A DNA stretch of 64,000 nucleotides from Geomonas oryzae (lineage in GTDB: Bacteria > Desulfobacterota > Desulfuromonadia > Geobacterales > Geobacteraceae), in the NCBI RefSeq assembly GCF_004117875.1, contig NZ_RAHW01000004.1, positions 454,907 through 518,906 on the forward strand. The letters are read 5' to 3'. Below, piece after piece: positions 44,031 to 52,574 of this stretch. The notes beneath the pieces are model-generated. The model made no database searches. It had not been told where the DNA came from and was given only the letters and a program-made list of their open reading frames with translations. Position 1 is the stretch's first letter. The number at the start of each line of letters is the position of its first letter. The position numbers and the translations under genes are program-made.

Positions 44031-45005
44031 TCATAAGCTGCGGCTTTGCTGCAGGAACTGACGATAAAGTTCCGAGGTGACATCCGGCTTCTCGATCATC
44101 GGACAGTGGCCGACGCCTTCGAGCACTTCCTTTCGGCTACCGGATATCTTCTGGCGGAGAAATTCGGCGTCGTCCACGTGGGTGACCCTGTCTTGGGCGC
44201 CCCAGATGACGAGTGTAGGCACATGCACGGACGACAGCATCGCGGTTTGGTCCATATCGGCCATGATGTCGCGAAACATCTTCTGTTCCAGGGCCTTCCG
44301 TTTCACCTTTTCCTCCACGAGGACGTCCACGATGAACCCAGGCAGGTAGGGCGGTTTCACAAACAGATATTTCATCATGCTCTCGTAATCCTGAGAAGTC
44401 CGTACGTCCATGAAGGGGTTCTTGCCCGTGGCCTTCACGAGGGCGTCGAAATCACTCGGCGTCTTCACGGCACCCGCACTGTCCATCAGGGAGAGCGAGA
44501 GAACCGATTGCGGATAAAGTGATGTGAAGCGAAGCGCGATGGCGCCCCCCATGGAGTTCCCGACCAGGTGCGCCTTCCTCACTCCCAGCGCATCGAGGAG
44601 TTGTTTCAACCGCTTTGCCTGCTCCTCGACTCCGTAATTCAGCGACATGTCCTGCAAGCTGTCGCCGTGCCCGGGAAGATCGGGGATGATGAGCCGGTAG
44701 TCATCGGTCAACTTCTTGGAGAATCTGTCCCAATTGTCCTTTTCGCCGCCGAAACCGTGCAGCATGACGATCGGCGTTCGGTTCCCGGTGGTCGTGTTCG
44801 TGAGGTAGCTTACTTTTCCGTAGCTCAGGATTTCCGTCTTGGCGACGAGCTTTGCATTGCTGCGCTCGTGCTCGATGATGGAATTATAGACGGTGCGCTT
44901 GCTGCAGCCGCTAAGCATCGGCGACAAGAGCAGCATCAGCAATGCCGTGCCCAGCAGCGAAGTTTTTGTGAAGCTTCTTGCTCGAAACTGGCGTTCGTGC
45001 GTCAT
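44031..45005 (-). CDS. Lipoprotein alpha/beta hydrolase
   Basis: A 324-residue protein with a signal peptide and lipobox LSGC, then an alpha/beta hydrolase fold: oxyanion region VMLHGFGGEKDNW, nucleophile elbow GNSMGGAIAL (Ser), acid in WGAQDRVTH and His in VGHCPMIEKP. It is likely an outer-membrane or periplasmic esterase/lipase/epoxide-hydrolase relative; the substrate is unknown. It is the second of two minus-strand genes (45121 upstream, 115-bp gap). Confidence 0.82.
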   Translation of the reverse strand: MTHERQFRARSFTKTSLLGTALLMLLLSPMLSGCSKRTVYNSIIEHERSNAKLVAKTEILSYGKVSYLTNTTTGNRTPIVMLHGFGGEKDNWDRFSKKLTDDYRLIIPDLPGHGDSLQDMSLNYGVEEQAKRLKQLLDALGVRKAHLVGNSMGGAIALRFTSLYPQSVLSLSLMDSAGAVKTPSDFDALVKATGKNPFMDVRTSQDYESMMKYLFVKPPYLPGFIVDVLVEEKVKRKALEQKMFRDIMADMDQTAMLSSVHVPTLVIWGAQDRVTHVDDAEFLRQKISGSRKEVLEGVGHCPMIEKPDVTSELYRQFLQQSRSL

Positions 45006-45120
45006 GTCGGAACTCCTTCCATAGTGCTCGGCGCGTCAGGGGGCACCGCACTGAGCGTTGCCTCCATGTCGGTGATATCCATGCGATCGACCTCACGGTC
45101 AACCTGTGCCCCCTGTCCCA

Positions 45121-45915
45121 CTAAAGGGATAGGATCTCGGAAAGCTTTTTAGCTTCAGGAAAATACACATGCAAAATGAACGCGGCGATGAGGGCCACTG
45201 TCAATGTCGTCGCAAAAGGCTTCCACGTCGTTTTGAAAATGCTGCCGATCCAGTCCTCGTCATCAATTACTCTGGCTTTCTTGACAAGTGATGCGGCCAG
45301 TAGACCTTCAAATGCAGCTTCGGAAAGGATAAGCGGAGCTTCTGAAACCACGTAGATGGCACTGCCCAGGATAGTGGCTACAACGGCTGCAAGGACTGCT
45401 AGGACGACGATGCCTATTAGGCCGCCTTCTTCTCCCAGTGCCCCTGCCGCCTCTCCGACAGCGTCGCCCACTCCGTCTGCAATCCCTGAGGATCCTTCTG
45501 AAATAGTGGCTATCGGGGTTTCTGAAAGGATGGTGGTGTGGGCGTCAAATGATGCTGAGGCTCCTGCTCCTGAGAACTCACCGCCGCCACCTTCAAATGA
45601 CGGGACATCTCCACCTCCGGAACCGCTCGATGATGGGGTCGGAATGTCGAGCCAGTCGGTGCAGTTGGACCTTGTCTCTTTTCTGGGAGTAACGTACCAG
45701 AGCCACAATTTGATGCAGAGGAAGAAGATTAGGTAAGCGAAAAGGACTGCTAGGGGGTACCTGATTACCAGGTTGTCGACTTTAAGAAAGAGGAAGAGCT
45801 TTGAGGCCAAGACTCCTGATAGGGCTGTGGCAACAAGGATTGCACTCATGTGAAATCGCAGGGAATGCCTTTTCTTGAAGTCTTTTGTGAAAGACTCTTT
45901 CCTTTTTATGATCAT
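45121..45915 (-). CDS. Membrane protein with Gly/Ser-rich linker
   Basis: A 264-residue membrane protein. It has an N-terminal pair of membrane segments (HMSAILVATALSGVLASKLF and PLAVLFAYLIFFLCIKLW), a Gly/Ser-rich linker (about 95-150), then two more hydrophobic segments (GIVVLAVLAAVVATILGSAI and TTLTVALIAAFILHVYF). An in-frame TTG at 45930 is rejected in favour of ATG 45915; the ribosome site is weak. No family recognised; function unknown. Confidence 0.5.
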   Translation of the reverse strand: MIIKRKESFTKDFKKRHSLRFHMSAILVATALSGVLASKLFLFLKVDNLVIRYPLAVLFAYLIFFLCIKLWLWYVTPRKETRSNCTDWLDIPTPSSSGSGGGDVPSFEGGGGEFSGAGASASFDAHTTILSETPIATISEGSSGIADGVGDAVGEAAGALGEEGGLIGIVVLAVLAAVVATILGSAIYVVSEAPLILSEAAFEGLLAASLVKKARVIDDEDWIGSIFKTTWKPFATTLTVALIAAFILHVYFPEAKKLSEILSL

Positions 45916-46195
45916 ATCTTTCCGTCTCAAGGCACAACGGCGAGCTCAGGGAATACCTTGTGCCGCAGCCGGTGGGTTTTCAACTTTCTTCGACTAATTT
46001 CCCTAGCCCTGCTGAGTCATTTACTGGGGATGCTTTGGCAATTTAAATTAAAGGAATCTTCTGTTCAAGTAATTTTTGTAGGAAATATGCTAACTGGCTG
46101 TGTTTTGGGTCTTAAACGGGGGATGTTGATTTGCTATGTGGGTAGGCGTTCTCGGGGTAACTGCGGGGCGAGGAGGGGAGGGGGCGGGACTTGTG

Positions 46196-46435
46196 CTAGA
46201 AATGCTTCTTCCTGAAGGCGTGGCCGGAGCAGGTTTTCAGGTATTTCTCGAAGGCGGCGGCTTTTGCTTCGTCGGCGAAGGCATGGTAGGTGAGGATCTT
46301 CCAGGGGCGGTGCTTTGCGGTGTGCGGGGATTGGCCGGAGTTGTGGGAGGCGAGTCGTTTGGCTACGTCGGAGGTGAGGCCGATGTAGTGTTGGTCGGGG
46401 TGGGGGATGCTTTGGAGGTAGTAGACGTATTTCAT
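46196..46435 (-). CDS. GIY-YIG domain small protein
   Basis: A 79-residue protein with the GIY-YIG core spread as KYVYYLQSI and HYIGLTSDV, then RLASHNSGQSPHTAKHRPW and EKYLKTCSGHAF. These solo domains are UPF0213-like and may be DNA-structure-specific endonucleases or repair factors. The sequence is short but complete for the family. It lies next to a hairpin array on the left edge of the island. Confidence 0.75.
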   Translation of the reverse strand: MKYVYYLQSIPHPDQHYIGLTSDVAKRLASHNSGQSPHTAKHRPWKILTYHAFADEAKAAAFEKYLKTCSGHAFRKKHF

Positions 46436-46496
46436 GGGGGGCTCCTTGGCGCGGTTTGTGGGGAGTTTACTTTGTTTTGCGCAAGGGGCAAGGGGG

Positions 46497-46832
46497 CGGG
46501 CGTAAAGTCACGCCCGCAAGGGCGTAGGGCGGTGAGTCAGGAAACAGCGGCTGGGGCGTAAAGGCACGCCCCGATGGTTGATGTTAGCAAAAGTTAGACT
46601 CGGGCGTAAAACCACGCCCGGTTTGTTTTTTGGGGGGTAAGACACCTTCAAACTAGCTTGAGGCCCCCCTTCGTTAAACGCCTGGCGTTGCCAGGCAACT
46701 ACGGGGGGACATCTACAAACCAAGGCACCGGGCGTAACGACACGCCCGGTCTTTTTTTTGGGTAAGACATCTTCAAACTAGCTTAGGCCCCCCTTCGTTA
46801 AACGCCTGGCGCAGCCAGGCAACTACGGGGGG
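46497..46832. repeat. Array of GGGCGT-AANNNC-ACGCCC hairpins with a tandem duplication
   Basis: Four 20-base hairpins occur at 46497-46516, 46553-46572, 46601-46620 and 46729-46748, all with a GGGCGT/ACGCCC stem and an AA-NNN-C loop. The last two are followed by T-rich runs and then by two copies of a 73-bp block (46635-46708 and 46760-46832, with CTTCGTTAAACGCCTGGCG). The last two units thus form a tandem duplication of period about 125 bp. This is intergenic; no gene is supported. Confidence 0.8.
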
Positions 46833-46850
46833 CAACCTCCGCCAAAAACA

Positions 46851-46887
46851 AAGGGTCCGGATGGCTCGAAGAGCCAACCGGACCCTT
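46851..46887 (-). terminator. Likely original ssrA terminator, displaced by the island
   Basis: On the minus strand AAGGGTCCGGTTGGCTC pairs with GAGCCATCCGGACCCTT around a TTCG loop, and TGTTTTTGG follows. It stands immediately beyond the attachment repeat at 46897-46916, whose minus strand reads as the ssrA 3' end. This is where the terminator would have been before integration. Confidence 0.8.
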
Positions 46888-46896
46888 GGCGGAGGT

Positions 46897-46916
46897 TGGT
46901 GGAGGTGGCGGGAATC
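46897..46916. other. Left attachment repeat of the ssrA island
   Basis: TGGTGGAGGTGGCGGGAATC is identical, 20 of 20 bases, to 59692-59711, the last bases of ssrA. On the minus strand it is the acceptor and T-arm end. The repeat pair defines the ends of a 12.8-kb element. Confidence 0.85.
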
Positions 46917-46975
46917 TCACTATACATGATTAAGTTGAAATCATTCAGTAAAACGCAAAAAAATGCCAAAATTTA

Positions 46976-46994
46976 TACCCCCAGATACCCCCAA
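46976..46994. other. Integrase arm-type site, left
   Basis: TACCCCCAGATACCCCCAA matches TACCCCCAAATACCCCCGC at 59574-59592, 83 and 100 bases from the respective attachment repeat. Paired repeats like this are normal integrase arm sites. Confidence 0.55.
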
Positions 46995-47169
46995 TTTTCG
47001 TCGCTGCAATCCGCTGGAATCTGGGAACCCCATTCTGATCCGGAGGTCATATTCCCACTTTTTTTCACGCCAGGTTCGGCGGTCGAAGAGATTCCACCCA
47101 ATGAAGGTACTCGGAAACGAGCGTTGCCACTCGGGTTGGCACAATGGTGCCTTCCGACCAAAGGGACGG

Positions 47170-47511
47170 ATCAGAGATGGTCCACTCTGGGTATTCCCGG
47201 CGGTGAAGACGGTTCGCTACAGCACCAACAAGACCGGGCACGTAAGGCTCATGGCTGCAGCGCTTAAGCTCAACACCGGGCTAAATATTACGGTGCACGG
47301 CTTGCGCCGAACGTTCATAACGACGGCGCGGCGGCTGAAGATCTTCGAGGATGCTGACAGGCTCACCAACCATGTGGACAGTACCATTTCGGGAAGGCAC
47401 TACGATGCGACGGACGTGGAGGACCTGCGTCAACCGCTCCAGACCATAGCGAACGAGTTGGAACGGTTGATGGTGGAAGGAATGAGAGCAAAGATATTAC
47501 GACTTCAGTGA
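47170..47511 (+). pseudogene. Tyrosine integrase C-terminal remnant
   Basis: From about 47195 the translation TVHGLRRTFITTARRLKIF and NHVDSTISGRHYDATDVEDL matches the active-site half of a P4-type integrase (HGLRRTF box, with an isolated C-terminal Tyr). The N-terminal two thirds are missing, and the open frame before it is unlike an integrase. It probably marks an earlier element at the same site. It is about 80 percent similar in sense to the remnant at 48826. Confidence 0.75.
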
Positions 47512-47668
47512 ACGAGGCGCCCCGTTGACCCGCCTTCGGCGGCGCCTAACCGGCTAGTTGACCACCTCTTCGAGTTATCCATTTATCAATACCCAACCCC
47601 GCGGCCTTCGAAGTCCAGTTCACCTTAATAACTTGGCAAACTAAACTACGTTCCCCCTCATAACTTTA

Positions 47669-48760
47669 CTAGTACATAGAAATCAACCGAAGAGTCTTTT
47701 TTTCCTTTTTGACTTGAAAAGCTGCTAAGTATTTTCTGCGAATTTTTCCGCAATAGATCTCAACCAAAGTTGCAAACTTTAAGCAATCGAATTCCTTGGA
47801 AAAGCTTATATTAAAGATATAATTTGTATTGATTTGGCTTTTAAGCACCTTTATTAATTCATTCTTTGTCATTGCATTGAGACCGGTAATGCTAAGTGAA
47901 CCTCCTTTTTTCTGCATTAAATAATCGTATTTATTATCTTCTATTTCAATATCATATCCAGCTAATATGGTTGGCGTTGTAGTGACTGCATTCAATCCCC
48001 AAAACTGATCTTCATTGTCAGAATCAACATAGCGACGTTGTATTTTATATGAAAGAAAACTTCCAAAGTAAATATCCTCAACACCGAATATATCTACTGG
48101 ATATTGATCACAATCGAAAGGTATGTAACCGTGTCCATTATCAATGTCATCGAACGGAGTTGAAACAAAAATTTTGTTTCCGATTTTGATGAAACCTTGC
48201 CCAATGCAGCTTGCTACCACATCCTTCAAGAAGCAACTAAAGGTGAGGTCAGCAAACCCGACATAGGAAACGCAGTTCTCAAGGCTTTTGTCGATGATCT
48301 GTATATTTCGTGCTGAAAGGTTATTGACGTAAACCGCGAAGTATTGTCTAGAATGTTGAAAATTAATCCTGTCAGTACGATTAATTTTATTATAAAATTC
48401 AGTGCACATACGAATTTGGACATCACGTGAATGCCCACAAAGTATGTCCCCGTAAAATACCGCCGCATTTTGTATTTTCATTATCTCAGGGAGGATATGA
48501 TTAAAAATCTCCGTGCCATAACTCACAGAATTGACAGTCCTTTGTGAATCAAAAATAAAACAAGCTTCGTGTTTATCTTTATTTGGCACTAATACATTTT
48601 TGAATTTGTCGTATGAAACGCCAGTTTTTTTTAGCTGTTCTTTGGTTTGTTCGAAGGCATCGATTATTTCTTTATGCATTTCGACAGGATTCATTTCAAA
48701 TGAACTTTTTATTACGTTCCAAACAATAATATTTCGTGCATCGAAAGTATATATTTCCAT
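47669..48760 (-). CDS. Orphan island protein, AT-rich
   Basis: A 363-residue protein beginning MEIYTFDARNIIVW. The A+T content is much higher than that of the flanking GC-rich genes, which suggests recent transfer. No motif I know is present; it has regions such as NRTDRINFQHSRQYFAVYV and FGVEDIYFGSFLSYKIQRRY. The start is ATG 48760, since the upstream extension to 48931 runs antisense through an integrase remnant. It stands between two integrase remnants and upstream, on the same strand, of nothing else; it is likely a cargo gene, possibly defence. Confidence 0.55.
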   Translation of the reverse strand: MEIYTFDARNIIVWNVIKSSFEMNPVEMHKEIIDAFEQTKEQLKKTGVSYDKFKNVLVPNKDKHEACFIFDSQRTVNSVSYGTEIFNHILPEIMKIQNAAVFYGDILCGHSRDVQIRMCTEFYNKINRTDRINFQHSRQYFAVYVNNLSARNIQIIDKSLENCVSYVGFADLTFSCFLKDVVASCIGQGFIKIGNKIFVSTPFDDIDNGHGYIPFDCDQYPVDIFGVEDIYFGSFLSYKIQRRYVDSDNEDQFWGLNAVTTTPTILAGYDIEIEDNKYDYLMQKKGGSLSITGLNAMTKNELIKVLKSQINTNYIFNISFSKEFDCLKFATLVEIYCGKIRRKYLAAFQVKKEKKTLRLISMY

Positions 48761-48825
48761 TTTACTCGCTCTCATGGGCCATATATTGTAGTTTACCGCT
48801 GGTGCGAATTTAAAAGAAAAGAGGG

Positions 48826-49054
48826 ATTGGACATCACCGTGCACGACCTGCGCCGGACCTTCATTACCACGGCGCGGCGGTTGAAAGATCTTCGAGGACG
48901 CCGACCGGCTTACCAACCACGTGGACAGCACGATTTCTGGGCGACATTACGATGCGACGGACGTTGAGGATCTGCGCAAGCCGCTCCAGACGATCGCCAG
49001 CGAACTCGAAAGGCTCATGAAGGAGGGGGCGGCTAAGGTGCTTCAGCTCCATTA
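48826..49054 (+). pseudogene. Second integrase remnant, frameshifted
   Basis: The sequence reads DITVHDLRRTFITTARRLK then, after one extra base near 48894, continues in another frame as IFEDADRLTNHVDSTISGRH and LQTIASELERLM. It is a 3' end of the same integrase type as 47170-47511. The shift and the missing 5' part make it a pseudogene. Two such remnants suggest serial integration at ssrA. Confidence 0.8.
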
Positions 49055-49202
49055 ACGCTGGGAGCGCAGCGGCTGCAGAATAGCCGTCCGCTGTCTGCTG
49101 CGCTTCCGGCGGCGCGGATTATCGCGACGACCGGGCATTGCGTGGCAATTGGGACGAGGCTGACCAGCTTGAATACATGTGCTCAATTCTCAATTAGATG
49201 CT

Positions 49203-50855
49203 TTAATTCAGTAAGTGCTCAAGTTTAGCCTTCAGTCCTACAGCAATATTTCCATCTAACGTGCTTCTGAGTATGGCGTCTTCTTTGAATACATTGCCTG
49301 GGATTTCGTTCTTGAGTTGGTTGAAAACATACTTTCCTTTTGCTCCTTTCAAGTGACGGTTCTGAAAAGTTTCCCAAACATCTTCGTTAGTCGGGCTTCC
49401 GCCAGCCTTGTAAAGTTCTTCATTATGAGCACTTCTCTGCTTGTTGAATTGTTCACGAATAGGTTGAGCATGCCGTGTAAGTATATTGGTTATCTTCTCA
49501 TTAGCATCAGCCGCAGAACAACCTAAAAACGACTGTATGAACTCAGCCTGGCAGAAATAACTTTCAACATCCGACAGGTCTGGAAACCAGAGGGTCACTC
49601 CCTTCTCGTTATAGGAAACTGACAAATTATCAACTTCTACGTCGGTCAATGAATCACGGTCCCTATGAACAACTACTTTGAATTTGTTGCCTAGTGCAGC
49701 TGATATCTCGGCAGCTTGAGTAGGAGTCGCTATATGTTTGTACCCCGTACCGGGATAAAAGGTTACGAACTTATCAATCTCTGGCCATTGTGAGATGATC
49801 TTCTTAAGTAGACCTAGTTTGGTGTCCTCAGAAATGATTAAGATTTTTTTGCCAAAACAGCCCCAACCAAGTGCAAGTTCTACTTCGGTTCTGTTATCTG
49901 ACTCAATTCTGCCATCTTTGACCCAATACACCTTAGAATCTACTGGGGCTCCTCTTACTATAAAAGGCGAATGAGTGGTGAGAAGAATTTTGGTGTTTCT
50001 TTCACTAGCAACTACTGCCAACACCTGAACCAACTTTTCTTGCATCGTCGGATGAAGATGAATATCTGGTTCGTCAATTAATAAAATACCTGGATCAAAC
50101 AACAAGATATATGAGAATATCTGTATAAGCTGCAGATAACCTGTGCCTATTAATTCAATCGGCCTAGCAGACCCATTTATCTCAATTTTACAGGCTACAA
50201 TAAGGTGACGTTCTTCGTCATACTCCACTATGATTCTTATTGGGCCTATTATATTACTTATCCATCTTTCCAATAAATCTAACCTATCTTTTAATAACAA
50301 CAAGACATTCCTAAGAATGATATTGGAATCACCATAAGAACATGCCTTCAGAATAACTTTCTTTGCTTTTTTTTCTTCTTTGTTTGGTATACCTGATATA
50401 CCAGGAATATATGCTGAAAAGAATTTCCTCTTTCTTCTGAGGATGTCTACTAATTCAAGTGGGACACTGCCAGTGATTGAAATTCCTGCGTTTCGAGCCG
50501 ACCTAAGTTCGCATAAAGCGGAAAAATTCACATTATCCGCAGTTCTTTTGAATCCTAGTTCTATTGAAGAAGATGGTGTTCCTACTTTATTACCCCACTC
50601 AGTGTTATGTCCTAGTCTTTTATAACTATCTGTAGGAAGGTAGTCAAGCTCTTCAATTCCAACCGTACTGGTTGACCCTCTCTCTACTCGGTCGGCTTGT
50701 CGTAACACACAGCAACCTAAATGGATAGCTTGAATAATGGACGACTTACCGCAACCATTTGTGCCAACAAGAATGTTAATATCAGCAAGTTCAAATTCAA
50801 CTCGCTCGATCCTCTTAAAGTTGACTATTTTTAGTTTCTCAAGTTTCAAATTCAC
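49203..50855 (-). CDS. OLD-like AAA ATPase with TOPRIM-type region
   Basis: A 550-residue protein with Walker A GTNGCGKSSI (residues 31-40), the ABC-type signature region GTGYLQLIQIF, Walker B ILLIDEPDIHLHP and the switch-His TTHSPF. The C-terminal third has ISEDTKLGLL and VVHRDRDSLTD, which look like a TOPRIM acid cluster. This places it in the OLD/AAA-15/21 class of DNA nucleases used in several anti-phage systems (Gabija GajA, retron and PARIS effectors). No UvrD-like partner is adjacent, so it is not a complete Gabija. Low GC. A 288-bp space separates it from the TIR gene. Confidence 0.8.
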   Translation of the reverse strand: MNLKLEKLKIVNFKRIERVEFELADINILVGTNGCGKSSIIQAIHLGCCVLRQADRVERGSTSTVGIEELDYLPTDSYKRLGHNTEWGNKVGTPSSSIELGFKRTADNVNFSALCELRSARNAGISITGSVPLELVDILRRKRKFFSAYIPGISGIPNKEEKKAKKVILKACSYGDSNIILRNVLLLLKDRLDLLERWISNIIGPIRIIVEYDEERHLIVACKIEINGSARPIELIGTGYLQLIQIFSYILLFDPGILLIDEPDIHLHPTMQEKLVQVLAVVASERNTKILLTTHSPFIVRGAPVDSKVYWVKDGRIESDNRTEVELALGWGCFGKKILIISEDTKLGLLKKIISQWPEIDKFVTFYPGTGYKHIATPTQAAEISAALGNKFKVVVHRDRDSLTDVEVDNLSVSYNEKGVTLWFPDLSDVESYFCQAEFIQSFLGCSAADANEKITNILTRHAQPIREQFNKQRSAHNEELYKAGGSPTNEDVWETFQNRHLKGAKGKYVFNQLKNEIPGNVFKEDAILRSTLDGNIAVGLKAKLEHLLN

Positions 50856-51143
50856 CTCCGGGCAAACTAGCTACTCCATCTAAGATGGCCTCACTTTTAA
50901 TTCCGTGAATTTTTCGTTTTAGTTTCTCTTAGATTAGATAGAAAGTTTTGTAATAATCAAAATGCTTCTCTATAGTCGTTTATTAGCAGTGCTCGAAACA
51001 GCACAGAAAGGAACAGGTTTTCATGGTTTTTAACATTTCCGGCAATCGGGCTTATTTGGCGCATTTTGCCTCCTGTACTGCAACGTAACTAGTGGATCGA
51101 CTGGACGTACCGCCCCCCGCCACGCCCGCCTCCAGCATGCCCC

Positions 51144-51923
51144 TTAAACAAGTCTGTTCAGATCTGCTTTAAGGCCTGCTTGTCTTAGTTCCTTTGCCAG
51201 ATTGAACCGCCACGCCCCCCCTTCGTCCATATTTATGTAAACTACGCCAAGGTAGTCGGTCGGAATTTCAACCTCACCTTTATACAGCACGCATACGTTA
51301 GATCTTCCTAGGACACCTGAAAAATAGCCCAATTCGAGTACGACGTTTTGTCGAGCACGTGGCTTTTGTACATCTGGTTTGTTTATCGGATACCCAATAT
51401 CATCCGGTGTTAAGAGCACGACCGCAAAACTAACTTGTTTTGCATCTCGCTCAAACTTTTCAATTATTGTTTTACCTTCATTTGGTTGCTCATGGAGAAT
51501 TATAGCCTCGAGTCCTACCTTCTCCAAAGTCCTTGCAACATCAGTTTTAGCAAGGCTGTCATGTCCATGTACTACAAATACTCGATTAGTTTTGTCAGCA
51601 TTTTCGCTAGATGTGGAATCATTACTGATTTTAGAATTAAGTGGGAGCGGGTCAATACGGAGAAATTGACGTGGTAGATCATTTATCCCTTGTTCAAGAT
51701 CATTTAAAAAAACTAGGTATTCCTGTTTTTCTTGCTCCCATGTTTTTGAGTTTATACTTGATAGTATTCTTAGTTCATCGTCAACAATTGTATCGCTCAG
51801 AAATCGAAGTGTACGGTCCCTCCATTGTGGCAGTCTAGCATCTAACTGATCCTTGATGTTAAGAAGGGCATCACGCTGTCTTTGTACGGTATTACATGCC
51901 TGACTTTTAAGATCTTTAGCCAT
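51144..51923 (-). CDS. TIR-domain effector-like protein (CAP12/Pycsar-type TIR)
   Basis: A 259-residue protein with an N-terminal helical part (residues 1-95) and a C-terminal TIR-like domain (about 113-259): RVFVVHGHDSLAKTDVARTL, ILHEQPNEGKTIIEKF, VLLTPDDIG and RQNVVLELGYFSGVLGR, in which E197 sits at the catalytic glutamate position of TIR NADases. The domain matches the predicted nucleotide-binding TIR family used in CBASS and Pycsar effectors. No cyclase is adjacent, so the activator is unknown. Its ATG overlaps the end of the small gene 51916-52308 by eight bases, so the two act together. NAD degradation upon infection is inferred. Confidence 0.82.
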   Translation of the reverse strand: MAKDLKSQACNTVQRQRDALLNIKDQLDARLPQWRDRTLRFLSDTIVDDELRILSSINSKTWEQEKQEYLVFLNDLEQGINDLPRQFLRIDPLPLNSKISNDSTSSENADKTNRVFVVHGHDSLAKTDVARTLEKVGLEAIILHEQPNEGKTIIEKFERDAKQVSFAVVLLTPDDIGYPINKPDVQKPRARQNVVLELGYFSGVLGRSNVCVLYKGEVEIPTDYLGVVYINMDEGGAWRFNLAKELRQAGLKADLNRLV

Positions 51924-52308
51924 TTAAGTCCTCGCGGCCTTTATCAGAAGAAGAATGCTTCGGCAAAGAGATGGGAACTTTGAATTTTATTCGCGAAATA
52001 GACTGGTTCAGCTCGCTAGATTTGCCATGAGCACCCGAGCTGTATATTCCAGAAACGACGTTGATACCGCCTTTTGCATCGGCACCTTCGATAGCTGTGA
52101 CTGCAACATCAAAATCAACAGATTGTATAACCCCTCCATTATAGTCCCAACCAAGCGCCATATTAGTGCCTCCGGTTTGGCTGTTTGTGAACAAGCTTCG
52201 AACCTTAGGGCTAATCTGCGCTCCAGATTCAACTAGGCGTGATTGAGCATCTGAGACCCCCTTCACAATTTCAACAAGAGACTCCGCAACAAACTCCTTC
52301 AAATTCAT
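51916..52308 (-). CDS. Small partner of the TIR protein (trypco2-like)
   Basis: A 130-residue protein: an N-terminal helix MNLKEFVAESLVEIVKGVSD, then strands SVDFDVAVTAIEGADAKGG and SRIKFKVPISLP. The beta-rich C-terminal half has the look of the trypsin-co-occurring (trypco2) small domain predicted in conflict systems; this is a cautious comparison. The start at 52308 follows AAGGAGATAGC; an in-frame ATG at 52329 is rejected. It overlaps the TIR gene start by eight bases. It may sense or regulate the TIR protein. Confidence 0.65.
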   Translation of the reverse strand: MNLKEFVAESLVEIVKGVSDAQSRLVESGAQISPKVRSLFTNSQTGGTNMALGWDYNGGVIQSVDFDVAVTAIEGADAKGGINVVSGIYSSGAHGKSSELNQSISRIKFKVPISLPKHSSSDKGREDLNG

Positions 52309-52574
52309 GCTATCTCCTTTCAGTACCAACAGCTGAGTGCAACAAAGCTAACTGTTGCTCTTCCCTTTTCTGGCCAGGCTTGAGGTTCAGGCGCGCCTTT
52401 ATACCTTCCCCTTGGTGGGCGCAGGATAGCATGCAAGGTTAATGAAGAACAATAGGAATCTGCTCCTGTGGTGCCCATTGGAAAGCGCTCGATCTTTGTT
52501 AAAGTTTGCCAATTCCGCATAAGGCTTTGGAGCAGATGCTATCTTCTTTTGGAGTGAGGGCTGGAGATCTAGCG

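Noticed and set aside
49203..50855. Complete Gabija system
   Set aside because: The OLD-like ATPase is present but there is no UvrD-type GajB gene beside it.
51144..52308. Complete CBASS or Pycsar operon
   Set aside because: No nucleotidyl cyclase gene is found in the flanking sequence.
52330..52574. Origin of transfer before the relaxase
   Set aside because: No clear hairpin plus nick-type sequence could be identified by reading.
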